64,000 bases of DNA, from contig CP106741.1 of NCBI GenBank assembly GCA_030323305.1, positions 4,587,501-4,651,500 of the forward strand, given 5' to 3'. The position numbers and the translations under genes were made by a program. The notes beneath the pieces were generated by a model, which was not told where the DNA came from, did not search any database, and saw only the letters and a list, made by a program, of their open reading frames with translations. Within the stretch, counting starts at the first letter, position 1. Each line of letters begins with the position of its first letter. The stretch comes from Paenibacillus sp. CC-CFT747. Its GTDB lineage: Bacteria; Bacillota; Bacilli; Paenibacillales; NBRC-103111. Positions 49,335 through 58,170 of this stretch are shown piece after piece.

Positions 49335-50082
49335 TGGAGAAAGCTTTCAAGGATCAAACGGTTCTGGTTACCGGGGGAGCCGAGGAATCGGGGCCGCGGT
49401 TGCCGAACGGTTTGCTTCTGTAGGGATGAATGTAGTCATTCACTATAGGGAATCCCATGAAACGGCTAATGAGGTGGCACGCCGCTGTACCTCGGCTGGA
49501 GCCCGGGTTATGACGGTAACCGCGGACCTCGGATGCCGGGAACAAATTCTCAAGATGAACGAGAAGCTCACCAAGCACGGGATGATTCCGGATATTCTGG
49601 TCAACAATGCCGGGGTTTCGCATTACGGAATGCTTGCCGACTTAAGCGTTGAGGAATGGGATCAGTTGATGAGCATTAACCTGCGGGGTCCCTTTCTCTG
49701 TTCCCAGATTTTCATGAAGGCGATGGTGGAGCGCAAATACGGACGAATCATTAACATTTCCTCGATCTGGGGAATGGCGGGAGCCTCCTGCGAAGTGGCT
49801 TACTCCACCTCCAAGGGCGGGATCAACGCGTTCACTAAGGCCTTGGCCAAGGAACTGGCCCCGTCCGGCGTTACGGTAAACGCCGTGGCCCCTGGTCCGG
49901 TGAATACGGAAATGATGGCGGGCTTCAGCGTGGAGGAGAAGGCGGCCCTGGAGCATGAGATTCCGGCAGGCCGATTCGCTCAGCCTAATGAGATTGCTTC
50001 ACTGGTTTACTACTTGTCCCTTCCCGAATCCGGGTACATTACCGGTCAAATCATAAGCGCAAACGGCGGCTGGGTCACATAG
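49334..50082 (+). CDS. ymfI: Short-chain dehydrogenase/reductase YmfI, FabG-like (one frameshift at 49373-49377)
   Basis: NAD(P)-dependent SDR oxidoreductase. ATG 49334 overlaps the ymfH stop, behind GTGAGGAG. The run GGGGG (49373-49377) has lost one G. Restoring it gives the cofactor loop VTGGSRGIGAAVAERFA. Downstream are NNAGVSHYG near residue 88 and the catalytic tetrad with Ser in INISSIWG and YSTSK near 155, then AVAPGPVNTEMM. Restored length is 249 aa. The substrate is not predictable; FabG-like is only a fold statement. Confidence 0.9.
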
Positions 50083-50157
50083 AGACCGCATAAAGAGCGG
50101 CTCCGATGAGAATATTAACAAAGGCAATTCCAACATTCTCAAAGGAGGCAGAGTCCC

Positions 50158-50406
50158 ATGTCGGTTCTGAAATCGTTTGACAACTGGAAACACTTTTTGG
50201 GAAATCGCGTTAACGCGGCGGAGAACCATGGAATGAGCGAGGAGAAAATAGCGAACCTTGCTTATGAAATCGGAGATTTTCTGGCTAACAAAATCGATCC
50301 CGAGAATAAAGAAGAGCGTGTCCTGAAGGACCTGTGGGATGCAGGCGACGAGCAGGAGCAGAAGACGATCGCCAAGCTAATGGTGAAGATGGCCAGCAAG
50401 TCCTAA
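50158..50406 (+). CDS. ymfJ: DUF3243 family protein YmfJ
   Basis: Small soluble protein of unknown function conserved in the ymf cluster. ATG 50158 follows AAAGGAGGCAGAG. The 82-aa product contains VNAAENHGMSEEKIANLAYEIGDFL and is rich in charged residues, with no membrane segment. It is intact. A terminator follows. Confidence 0.88.
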   Translation: MSVLKSFDNWKHFLGNRVNAAENHGMSEEKIANLAYEIGDFLANKIDPENKEERVLKDLWDAGDEQEQKTIAKLMVKMASKS

Positions 50407-50421
50407 TGGACGCCTTCTCAA

Positions 50422-50448
50422 AACCTCCCTTTTTCGGGAGGTTTTTCT
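50422..50448 (+). terminator. Intrinsic terminator after ymfJ
   Basis: AACCTCCC (50422-50429) pairs with GGGAGGTT (50436-50443) around TTTTTC, followed by TTTTC. Confidence 0.85.
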
Positions 50449-50545
50449 TTGGTATACTTGTAGGGATCTTCCTGCTCAACTTGAAGCTTACTGGCTAATC
50501 AAGTAGAATATGATCGAATACATAACACACATGGGGTGTTCTTCC

Positions 50546-51310
50546 TTGGAAATGAAGCAGTGGTACATGGAATACAAAATTCACAAAAACCGTCCCGGTC
50601 TGCTCGGCGATATCGCTTCCCTCATGGGAATGCTGGAGATCAACATCATCACGATCAATGGGGTCGAGGACCGCACCCGGGGAATGCTGCTCCAATGTGC
50701 CGATGATGAGAAAATCGATTTATTGGGTAAAATGTTAAAAAAAGTCGACAACATAACGATCAATGCCTTTCGGGCTCCGAAGCTCGTGGACATTTTGGCG
50801 GTAAGGCATGGTAGATACATAGAGAGGGACTCGGATGACCGCAAAACCTTCCGCTTCACGAGGGACGAGTTGGGGCTCTTGGTCGATTTCCTTGGGGAAA
50901 TCTTCAAACGGGAAGGCAACCAGGTCATCGGCCTGCGCGGAATGCCGCGTGTCGGCAAGACGGAATCCATCATCGCAGGAAGCGTCTGCTCCAATAAGCG
51001 ATGGACGTTCGTTTCCTCCACCTTGCTGAGGCAAACGGTGCGAAGCCAGCTGTCCGAGGATGAGATGAATGTTAACAACGTCTTCATCATTGACGGAATT
51101 GTTTCTACCATTCGTTCCAACGAGAAGCATTACGCCCTCCTTCAGGATATCATGGGCGCTCCTTCCACAAAGGTTATTGAGCATCCGGATATTTTTATCC
51201 GGGAATCGGAGTATGATTACAGTCATTTTGATTATATTATTGAGCTGCGTAACACGCCGGACGAAGAAATCAATTATGAAACCTTTACCGGAAACTACGA
51301 AGGCTTCTGA
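50546..51310 (+). CDS. ymfK: DUF3388 protein YmfK: ACT-like domain plus P-loop
   Basis: Conserved Bacillales protein of unknown function. I choose TTG 50546 because GGGGTG (50533-50538) is seven bases upstream and the product starts MEMKQWYMEYKIHKNRPG; ATG 50510 is an alternative. Residues about 5-75 look like an ACT regulatory domain (KNRPGLLGDIASLMGMLEINI). Around residue 130 the motif LRGMPRVGKTES is a Walker A-type P-loop. A Walker B-like stretch NVFIIDGIV follows near residue 175. The combination suggests a ligand-controlled NTPase (inference). Intact, 254 aa. Confidence 0.75.
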   Translation: MEMKQWYMEYKIHKNRPGLLGDIASLMGMLEINIITINGVEDRTRGMLLQCADDEKIDLLGKMLKKVDNITINAFRAPKLVDILAVRHGRYIERDSDDRKTFRFTRDELGLLVDFLGEIFKREGNQVIGLRGMPRVGKTESIIAGSVCSNKRWTFVSSTLLRQTVRSQLSEDEMNVNNVFIIDGIVSTIRSNEKHYALLQDIMGAPSTKVIEHPDIFIRESEYDYSHFDYIIELRNTPDEEINYETFTGNYEGF

Positions 51311-51345
51311 TTCCTAAGAGAAATTTCTAGCTAGGGGGTGACCGT

Positions 51346-52242
51346 GTGTTTGAGTTGGGCCAGCAGCTTAAGAAAGCCAGATTGGACAAAGGCATTTCCA
51401 TGGAAGACTTGCAGGAAACCACCAAGATCCGTAAACGATACCTGGAAGCAATTGAGGAAGGGAACTTCAAGGACCTTCCCGGAAATTTCTATGTCCGCGC
51501 CTTCATCAAGAGCTACGCAGAGGCCGTAGGCCTGGATCCCAGTGAAGTGCTTAGCATGTACAAGAACGTTATTCCTGCCACCGCACCGGAAACGGTCAGC
51601 GAGCCGCTCCGGCGAAACCGAACCCCGGCCAAATCCGCCATCAAATGGAACGTTTGGGCTACGGGCGTCATTTTATGGGCCTTTTTCATTCTTATAGCCG
51701 TCATCCTATATTACGTGCTAAGTCATAATGCATCCGGCGGTGGCACCAAATTTACCGAAGAAGAGACCAAGCGGCTCACGGAGAAGACCCCTTCCTCCAC
51801 ATCCAAAGCATCCGGAACTGGCGATAACCCTCAGGCGACTTCGTCTTCTACACCTACGCCTGCTCCAACTCCAACTCCAACGCCTACCCCGGTACCGGAG
51901 GTTAAGCTGGTCAAAACGGAGGATGGAGTCGACTATTACGCGGTGACCCAAGGCCCCGTTCAAATTCAGCTGACCGTGACGGGCGATGAATGCTATTACA
52001 AGCTCGACAAGGTGGAAAACAACAAAAGAACGATGATCGAACAGGGACAGCCTAAGAAAGGGCAAACGAAGACGTGGACCCAGGCACAATCGACCTTCCT
52101 GCTGCTCGGCAAAGCCAACGCCGTCGAGTTAAAGGTGAATGGAACGGTTGTTAATGTGGGAGAAGCCCCCAATCCGAAGCGGTTCCAATTTGATCCGGGA
52201 GGAGCACCGTTACCTTCGGGATCCCCGGCCACCGTTCAATAA
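51346..52242 (+). CDS. rodZ: RodZ-like cytoskeletal/helix-turn-helix membrane protein (YmfM)
   Basis: Links MreB and cell-shape control at the membrane. It starts at GTG 51346 behind TAGGGGGTGACC; GTG 51344 is out of frame. The N-terminal HTH_25 domain (LGQQLKKARLDKGISMEDLQ, residues about 3-70) precedes one membrane helix (residues about 106-128, VWATGVILWAFFILIAVIL). A Pro-Thr repeat linker (PTPAPTPTPTPTP, about 165-180) follows, and then an extracellular DUF4115 beta domain. It is intact at 298 aa and lies before yajQ-rimO-pgsA as in Bacillus ymfM-pgsA. Confidence 0.9.
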   Translation: MFELGQQLKKARLDKGISMEDLQETTKIRKRYLEAIEEGNFKDLPGNFYVRAFIKSYAEAVGLDPSEVLSMYKNVIPATAPETVSEPLRRNRTPAKSAIKWNVWATGVILWAFFILIAVILYYVLSHNASGGGTKFTEEETKRLTEKTPSSTSKASGTGDNPQATSSSTPTPAPTPTPTPTPVPEVKLVKTEDGVDYYAVTQGPVQIQLTVTGDECYYKLDKVENNKRTMIEQGQPKKGQTKTWTQAQSTFLLLGKANAVELKVNGTVVNVGEAPNPKRFQFDPGGAPLPSGSPATVQ

Positions 52243-52266
52243 CAATAAGGGAAAGGATGAGGGCAC

Positions 52267-52757
52267 ATGGCAAACGATAACTCCTTTGACATCACTTCGA
52301 AAATCGATATGCAGGAACTGAACAATGCAATCAACCAAGCCGAGAAGGAAATCGAAACCCGCTTTGACTTTAAAGGAAGCAAGAGCAGCATCAAGCTGGA
52401 AAAAGATGAGCTCGTGCTGATTTCGGACGATGAATTCAAGCTGCAGAATGTCATCGATATCGTTCAATCCAAGATGGCCAAGCGGGGGATTTCCTCAAAA
52501 ATCTGCAGTACGGAAAGGTGGAGCCCGCCTCATCCGGTACGGTCCGGCAGAAGGTCACCCTCAAGCAGGGAATCGACCAGGACATGGCCAAGAAGATCAA
52601 TGTCATGATTCGTGACTCGAAGCTAAAAGTATCCAGCCAGATTCAAGGAGACCAGATCCGGGTTTCGGGTAAGAGCCGGGATGATCTTCAGAAGGCCATC
52701 CAGCTGATCAAGCAGGCCGATCTGCCGCTGGAGCTTCAATTCTCGAATTTCCGCTAA
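52267..52757 (+). CDS. yajQ: YajQ family nucleotide-binding protein (one frameshift at 52484-52494)
   Basis: UPF0234/YajQ protein with two RNP-like folds; family members bind nucleotides, including cyclic-di-GMP in some bacteria. ATG 52267 follows AAAGGATGAGGGCAC. The start MANDNSFDITSKIDMQELNNAI is typical. The frame breaks between GGGGG (52484-52488) and CC (52493-52494). One restored G or C rejoins KNLQYGKVEPASSGTVRQKV, giving 163 aa, the family length. I cannot tell which run lost the base. Confidence 0.88.
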
Positions 52758-52773
52758 AAGGCCCCACCCCTTT

Positions 52774-52823
52774 CAACCCCTTGATTTCAGCGGCTTCCGG
52801 CCCTGTGGATCAAGGGGTTGTCC
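52774..52823 (+). terminator. Long inverted repeat between yajQ and rimO
   Basis: CAACCCCTTGAT (52774-52785) and ATCAAGGGGTTG (52809-52820) are perfect 12-base arms around a 23-base loop. The tail TCCATTTT is only moderately T-rich, so this is a probable terminator. Confidence 0.6.
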
Positions 52824-52826
52824 ATT

Positions 52827-52855
52827 TTGACACTCCAATATCGTTGTATTATACT
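52827..52855 (+). promoter_or_regulatory. Strong sigma-A promoter for rimO-pgsA
   Basis: A perfect TTGACA (52827-52832), 17 bp, then TATACT (52850-52855), 36 bases before rimO. Confidence 0.88.
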
Positions 52856-52891
52856 TGTTAAGGATGAACGGAACGTATTGGAGGCTTACGG

Positions 52892-54220
52892 ATGACAGAG
52901 AAGATTAAAGTGGTTACATTGGGGTGCGAAAAGAACCTGGTTGATTCCGAAATCATGTCAGGTTTGGTGCACGAGCGGGGGTATTCCCTTGTCGACAGCA
53001 AGGAAGAAGCCACGGTTATTATCGTTAATACTTGCGGATTTATAGATGCAGCCAAGGAAGAGTCCGTCAACACCATTCTCGATATGGCGGAACTGAAGGA
53101 AACGGCGAACCTGAAAGCCTTGATCGTGTCCGGCTGTCTGACCCAGCGGTACAAGGAAGAGCTCATGAAGGAAATGCCGGAGATTGACGGAATTGTAGGG
53201 ACCGGGGATTTTCACAACATCAATGCTATCATTGACGAAGCTTTGGTCGGCAAGAAACCTGTCGCGGTCGGCAATCCTATCTTCAACTACGAGCAGGCGC
53301 TGCCTAGACGGATGGCGACTCCGCGCTACTCCGCCTATGTCAAAATAGCCGAAGGCTGCGACAACAACTGCACCTTCTGCAGCATTCCCATCATGAGAGG
53401 AAAGTTCCGCAGCCGCAGCGTGGAATCGATTCTCGGCGAAGTGGCCCAGCTGGCCTCCCAAGGCGTAAAGGAAATCAGTCTGATCGCCCAGGATTCCACG
53501 AACTACGGAACCGATCTATACGAGCAGTTCATGCTGCCCGCGCTTCTTAACAAGGTTAGTGAAGTTCCGGGAATTGAGTGGGTGAGGCTTCATTACGCCT
53601 ATCCGGGCTTCTTTACGGACGAGCTGATCGAAACCATCGCCACGAATCCTAAAGTATGCAAGTACATCGACATGCCGCTTCAGCACAGTGAAGATTCCAT
53701 TCTGAAGAGAATGAGAAGACCAGGCCGCCAGCGGGATACCCGGGAGCTGGTCCGCAAAATTCGCGATAGAATCCCTAACGTCTCGCTTAGAACCTCCCTA
53801 ATCGTCGGGTTTCCTGGTGAAACGGAAGAGGACTTCGCGAATCTGGTGGAGTTCGTGCGTGAAATCAAGTTCGACCGCTTGGGGGTTTTCACCTACAGCC
53901 AAGAACAGGATACGCCGGCCTCCCGCCTTCCGGATCAGGTTCCGGATGACGTAAAGGAATTCCGGGCGAATACCCTGATGGAAGTCCAGCGTGAGATTGC
54001 GAACGAACGCAACGGCTTGCGCATCGGCCAGGATTTGGACGTGCTTATTGAGCGCTATGACGGCCGCAACGATGTGTATATCGGGCGTTCCCAATTCGAT
54101 GCGCCGGAGATCGACGGGGAAGTATTCGTCAGTGGCTGCAAGGCGAATATCGGAGAAATTACCAAGGTCAGAATTACGCATTCCTTTGAATTTGATCTGT
54201 CAGGGGAGGAAATCGCATGA
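52892..54220 (+). CDS. rimO: Ribosomal protein S12 methylthiotransferase RimO
   Basis: Radical-SAM enzyme that methylthiolates Asp on S12. ATG 52892 follows ATTGGAGGCTTAC. The N-terminal UPF0004 domain has three cysteines (near residues 12, 48 and 82; LGCEKN, NTCGFI, SGCLTQ) that bind a second iron-sulfur cluster. The radical-SAM loop is AEGCDNNCTFCSIP near residue 155, and a C-terminal TRAM domain follows. It is intact at 442 aa. Its stop overlaps pgsA (ATGA). Confidence 0.96.
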   Translation: MTEKIKVVTLGCEKNLVDSEIMSGLVHERGYSLVDSKEEATVIIVNTCGFIDAAKEESVNTILDMAELKETANLKALIVSGCLTQRYKEELMKEMPEIDGIVGTGDFHNINAIIDEALVGKKPVAVGNPIFNYEQALPRRMATPRYSAYVKIAEGCDNNCTFCSIPIMRGKFRSRSVESILGEVAQLASQGVKEISLIAQDSTNYGTDLYEQFMLPALLNKVSEVPGIEWVRLHYAYPGFFTDELIETIATNPKVCKYIDMPLQHSEDSILKRMRRPGRQRDTRELVRKIRDRIPNVSLRTSLIVGFPGETEEDFANLVEFVREIKFDRLGVFTYSQEQDTPASRLPDQVPDDVKEFRANTLMEVQREIANERNGLRIGQDLDVLIERYDGRNDVYIGRSQFDAPEIDGEVFVSGCKANIGEITKVRITHSFEFDLSGEEIA

Positions 54221-54798
54221 ACCTGGCCAACCGGATAACGGTGGCCAGAATTTTGCTGGTCCCCGTCATCATTTTCTTTCTGCTGGTGAAAGTGAAATTC
54301 CCTGACATCAAGCTGCAGGAGTTCAGCATTACTTACAACCAGATTATTGCCGCCCTGATCTTTATCGTCGCCGCAAGCACGGACAGTCTGGACGGCTACA
54401 TAGCCCGGAAACGGAAGCTCGTGACGAACCTCGGCAAGCTGCTTGATCCGTTGGCGGACAAGCTTCTGGTGTCGGCGGTACTCGTTTCGTTGGTAGAGAT
54501 GAACAAGCTCAGCGCCTGGATCGTCATCGTCATCATCAGCCGGGAATTTGCAGTGACCGGTCTTCGCCAAATTGCGCTGCTTGAGGGGATCGTCATGGCA
54601 GCGGACAAGTGGGGCAAATGGAAAACGGCCGTACAGATCACGGCGATCATTTCCCTTCTGCTGAATAATTTTCCGTTTAACTTCATCGACTTCCCGTTTG
54701 ACCAGGTGGTCAGCTGGCTGGCGGCGATCATTACGCTTTACTCCGGCTACGTCTATTTTATTAAAAACAAGCATGTCATTAACTATGACAACATCTAA
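54217..54798 (+). CDS. pgsA: CDP-diacylglycerol-glycerol-3-phosphate 3-phosphatidyltransferase
   Basis: Makes phosphatidylglycerol phosphate in the membrane from CDP-diacylglycerol, the product of CdsA encoded at 11.8 kb. ATG 54217 overlaps rimO. The CDP-alcohol phosphotransferase motif DSLDGYIARKRKLVTNLGKLLDPLADK spans about residues 53-79 (DGxxAR...GxxxDxxxD), with several membrane helices around it. It is intact at 193 aa. Confidence 0.95.
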   Translation: MNLANRITVARILLVPVIIFFLLVKVKFPDIKLQEFSITYNQIIAALIFIVAASTDSLDGYIARKRKLVTNLGKLLDPLADKLLVSAVLVSLVEMNKLSAWIVIVIISREFAVTGLRQIALLEGIVMAADKWGKWKTAVQITAIISLLLNNFPFNFIDFPFDQVVSWLAAIITLYSGYVYFIKNKHVINYDNI

Positions 54799-54826
54799 AA
54801 CAGTAGGGGACACCCTATTGTTTTTT
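54799..54826 (+). terminator. Intrinsic terminator after pgsA
   Basis: AACAGTAGGG (54799-54808) pairs with CCCTATTGTT (54813-54822), with one wobble, around GACA, followed by TTTT. Confidence 0.85.
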
Positions 54827-54865
54827 ATTCCCCCCATAAGGGCTTAGGAAAAAGGAGATGGCGGT

Positions 54866-56123
54866 ATGAGAGCGGAAATCATTGCAGTGGGAACGGAGCT
54901 GCTGCTGGGCCAAATTGTCAATTCCAATGCCCAATTTCTGTCCAGGCAGTGTGCAGGGATCGGGGTGGATGTTTACTTTCAGACGGTCGTCGGAGATAAC
55001 GCCGGCCGGATCCGGGACGCTTTGGAGCTGGCCAAATCCCGCGCGGACTTGATTATATGCACGGGGGACTCGGGCCAACCCAGGATGATCTGACCAAAGA
55101 GGTGCTGGCGGCTTACCTTACCCGCAAGCAGCATATCCAGGAAGAAGCCATGAACAAAATCCGCAATCTTTTTGAAGCACGAGGAACGGAAATGGTGGAA
55201 AGCAATATCAAGCAGGCGATTGTTTTGGAAGGGAGCGACCCTCTTCCGAACGAAACGGGCTTGGCGGTGGGGGTGGCCTTAACCCAGGACGGTACTCACT
55301 ACATGCTGCTCCCCGGGCCCCCGAAGGAAATGAAGCCGATGTTCGAGAAGCACGGGATTCCCTGGATCCGAAAGCGAATGACCGACGAGACCCCTTTGTA
55401 TTCCAGAATGCTAAAATTCGCGGGAATCGGCGAATCCAATTTGGAGCATGCTCTTCTCGATCTTATCGAAGGCCAGCAGGATCCGACCATCGCGCCTTAC
55501 GCCAAAGAAGGCGAAGTGACCATCCGTCTGACTACCCGTGCCGCCAGTGAGCAGGAGGCATGGGCCAAAATAAAGCCGGCCCAAGAGGAAATAGAGAAGC
55601 GGGTGGGACGGCACTTGTATGCGGAAGAGGACATACCGATCGAGCAAGCCGTATTCCGGATTCTCCGCTCCCGGGAGCGGACCCTTTCGGCCGCCGAAAG
55701 CTGCACAGGGGCTTGTTCAGCGATATGTTCACCGACATTCCGGAGAGCTCGACCGTCTTCAAGGGCAGTATTGTCAGCTATACGAATGAGGTCAAACATA
55801 ATGTCCTGAAGGTACCGCTGGAGCTGTTGGAGGGAGAGCATGCACCGGGAGCGGTAAGTGAGGAAACGGCTGCGGCTATGGCCGCCGGGGCAATGGAGGC
55901 AACCGGAAGTGATTATGCCGCAGCCATAACCGGTGTAGCGGGACCCGGTCCCTCGGAAGGCAAGCCGGTTGGTCTCGTCTTTCTGGGCATTGCCGAAAGG
56001 AACAAGCCGGCCAAGGTAATCCGGATCCAGGCTTCCGGCAATCGGGAATCTATCAAATGGAGAGCGGCTAAGGCGGCGTATTACCACCTGTGGCTGACTT
56101 TGACAGAGGCCCCGAATCCGTAA
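54866..56123 (+). CDS. cinA: CinA: nicotinamide-nucleotide amidase/ADP-ribose-pyrophosphatase-like protein (two frameshifts, 55063-55067 and 55708-55711)
   Basis: Competence-damage-inducible protein, with a molybdopterin-binding-fold N-terminus and a C-terminal NMN deamidase domain. ATG 54866 follows AAAAGGAGATGGC. The N-terminal MRAEIIAVGTELLLGQIVNSN is typical. One G lost in GGGGG (55063-55067) restores CTGGLGPTQDDLTKEVL. One G lost in GGGG (55708-55711) restores SAAESCTGGLFSDMFTDIPESS, the catalytic region of the second domain. Restored length is 419 aa. It precedes recA as in many Firmicutes. Confidence 0.92.
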
Positions 56124-56137
56124 TAGGCTGTACCGCA

Positions 56138-56166
56138 TTGCCAGGACGAGAGAAATAGAGTAGAAT
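56138..56166 (+). promoter_or_regulatory. Sigma-A-like promoter immediately before the cinA-recA terminator
   Basis: TTGCCA (56138-56143), 17 bp, TAGAAT (56161-56166). The start would be near 56173, giving a transcript of about 55 bases ending at the terminator 56190-56226. Confidence 0.5.
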
Positions 56167-56189
56167 AAGAGTATCCTTTTTAGCGGAAG

Positions 56190-56226
56190 AACCGCAGCGA
56201 AGTTATCGACTTTGGCTGCGGTTTTT
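56190..56226 (+). terminator. Intrinsic terminator between cinA and recA
   Basis: AACCGCAGC (56190-56198) pairs perfectly with GCTGCGGTT around a long loop, followed by a run of T. It makes recA largely independent of cinA transcription. Confidence 0.8.
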
Positions 56227-56260
56227 TGTTGTCCTCTTGACCCGGCACGACCAAAAAAAA

Positions 56261-56274
56261 CGAATGTATGTTCG
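56261..56274 (+). promoter_or_regulatory. LexA (SOS/Cheo) operator of recA
   Basis: CGAATGTATGTTCG matches the Gram-positive LexA box CGAACRNRYGTTYG at all but one position. It lies ten bases upstream of the recA -35. The recA operator is a classic LexA target. Confidence 0.85.
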
Positions 56275-56283
56275 AAAAAATGC

Positions 56284-56312
56284 TTGGCAAGCGAGAGGAA
56301 AAAGGGTAAAAT
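56284..56312 (+). promoter_or_regulatory. Sigma-A promoter of recA
   Basis: TTGGCA (56284-56289), 17 bp, TAAAAT (56307-56312), placed directly downstream of the LexA box and 32 bases before the TTG start. Confidence 0.85.
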
Positions 56313-56343
56313 ATAAATATAAACGAAGAGGGAAGTGAGTCAT

Positions 56344-57390
56344 TTGTCAGATCGTCGTGCGGCATTAGAAATGGCTTTGCGTAACATCGAGAAGCAATTC
56401 GGCAAAGGTTCCATCATGAAGCTCGGTGAATCTACCCATATGAAGGTAGAGACGATTCCTAGCGGTTCCTTGGCTTTGGATATAGCATTAGGCATCGGGG
56501 GATTTCCCCGCGGGAGAATTATAGAAATCTACGGACCGGAATCTTCCGGTAAGACGACGGTAGCTCTGCATGCGATCGCGGAAGTTCAGAAGACGGGTGG
56601 ACAAGCGGCGTTTATCGACGCCGAGCATGCTTTGGACCCTGTCTATGCCCGGAAGCTAGGCATTAACATTGATGAGCTCCTCCTTTCCCAGCCGGATACC
56701 GGAGAACAGGCTCTTGAAATTGCGGAAGCTCTAGTGCGAAGCGGAGCGGTGGACATTATTGTCATTGATTCGGTTGCGGCTCTCGTACCGAAAGCCGAGA
56801 TCGAAGGGGATATGGGAGATTCTCACGTCGGCCTGCAGGCCCGTCTCATGTCTCAGGCATTGCGTAAGCTGTCCGGTGCGATCAACAAATCCAAGGTTAT
56901 CGCCATCTTTATCAACCAGCTTCGCGAGAAGGTTGGGGTTATGTTCGGTAACCCGGAAGTTACTCCAGGAGGACGTGCCCTTAAGTTCTATTCCTCTGTC
57001 CGCCTTGAAGTGCGCCGGGTAGAGACCATCAAGCAGGGCAATGATATGATCGGGAACCGTACGAAGATCAAGGTTGTTAAGAATAAGGTGGCTCCTCCGT
57101 TCAAACAAGCCGACATCGACATCATGTACGGAGAAGGCATCTCGAGGGAAGGCAGCATCGTCGATATCGGAACCGAGATGGATATCGTCGACAAGAGCGG
57201 CGCCTGGTATTCCTTCGAGGGTGAACGCCTTGGACAAGGGCGCGAGAACGCCAAGCAGTTCTTGAAGGAAAACACTCAAATCGCCGATAACATTGAGAAG
57301 AAGATACGGGAATCCAGCAATTTGGTTGCGGTTGTGACCGAAGACACCGAGGAAGAGGAAGACGAGGATTTGCTGCTTAGCTTGGAATAA
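56344..57390 (+). CDS. recA: Recombinase RecA
   Basis: Strand-exchange ATPase and co-protease that triggers LexA cleavage. I choose TTG 56344 (MSDRRAALEMALRNIEKQFG) behind GAGGGAAGTGAG, matching the family start; GTG 56335 would add three residues. Walker A is in GPESSGKTTVALHAIAEVQ near residue 63, DNA-binding loop L1 has EGDMGDSHVGLQARLMSQAL near 150, and L2 has FINQLREKVGVMFGNPE near 195. It is intact at 348 aa and followed by a terminator. Confidence 0.98.
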   Translation: MSDRRAALEMALRNIEKQFGKGSIMKLGESTHMKVETIPSGSLALDIALGIGGFPRGRIIEIYGPESSGKTTVALHAIAEVQKTGGQAAFIDAEHALDPVYARKLGINIDELLLSQPDTGEQALEIAEALVRSGAVDIIVIDSVAALVPKAEIEGDMGDSHVGLQARLMSQALRKLSGAINKSKVIAIFINQLREKVGVMFGNPEVTPGGRALKFYSSVRLEVRRVETIKQGNDMIGNRTKIKVVKNKVAPPFKQADIDIMYGEGISREGSIVDIGTEMDIVDKSGAWYSFEGERLGQGRENAKQFLKENTQIADNIEKKIRESSNLVAVVTEDTEEEEDEDLLLSLE

Positions 57391-57400
57391 TTATACAACC

Positions 57401-57428
57401 AGCCGCGCCTACCAGGTGCGGCTTTTTT
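57401..57428 (+). terminator. Intrinsic terminator after recA
   Basis: AGCCGCGCCT pairs with AGGTGCGGCT around ACC, with one mismatch, followed by TTTTTT. recX may depend on partial read-through. Confidence 0.85.
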
Positions 57429-57514
57429 GGAATTTGCTCACCTAACCCGAAGGCAGGAAGGGTTGGTGAAAGTCTCATTCCTAATGGCAGCCAGGAGCCC
57501 GGAAAGGAGAGAGT

Positions 57515-58170
57515 ATGAAAGCATCGGAAGAATCGACAGTTACCCGGGTCGACAAACAGAAAAGAAACAAGCACCGGTATAACGTTCACTTGGATGGGGA
57601 ATATGCCTTCTCCGTGCATGAGGACCTCCTCATCAAGTACCGTCTCCTTAAGGGAGAGGTTGTAAACAAAGATCAGCTTCAGACCATTCTGGAGGAAGAC
57701 GAGAAACACCGTGCCTACCTTGATGCCATTCGTTTTATTGGGATTCGGCCCCGATCGGTAAAGGAAGTTAGGCTCAAGCTGAAACAGCGGGGGTACGAAC
57801 CGCCTCTAATTCAGGGAACGGTTGACAAGCTGCTCGATCAGAACTACTTGGATGACAGCCAATTCGCTAAGATGTGGGCGGAACAACGGGTGACCTTCAA
57901 CAAGAAAGGAAAGAAATGGATTCAAGCCGAGCTCGCCCAGAAAGGAATCGACCGCAGCAAGATTCAAGAAGCCGTCGAGGGAATTGGAGAGGAAGAGGAG
58001 TTGACCAGCGCCGAAGACCTGGCCCGCAAAAAATGGCCTACCTTATCCGGGGAGGAATACGAGAAGAAGCGGAAACTGTATGCTTTCCTCATGAGGAGAG
58101 GGTATACCCCTCCATCGTAGGAGAGGCTGTCAAACGGATAACAGGAGAAAGCATAGAGGAATTTGATTAA
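57515..58170 (+). CDS. recX: RecA regulator RecX (one frameshift at 58107-58110)
   Basis: Binds RecA filaments and modulates them. ATG 57515 follows GGAAAGGAGAGAGT. The family repeats of three-helix units include IRFIGIRPRSVKEVRLKLKQRG near residue 75 and LLDQNYLDDSQFAKMWAEQR near 105. One C lost in CCCC (58107-58110) restores RRGYTPSIVGEAVKRITGESIEEFD, ending at TAA 58168-58170. Restored length is 218 aa, somewhat short of the 264 aa in Bacillus subtilis but usual for the family. Confidence 0.92.
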
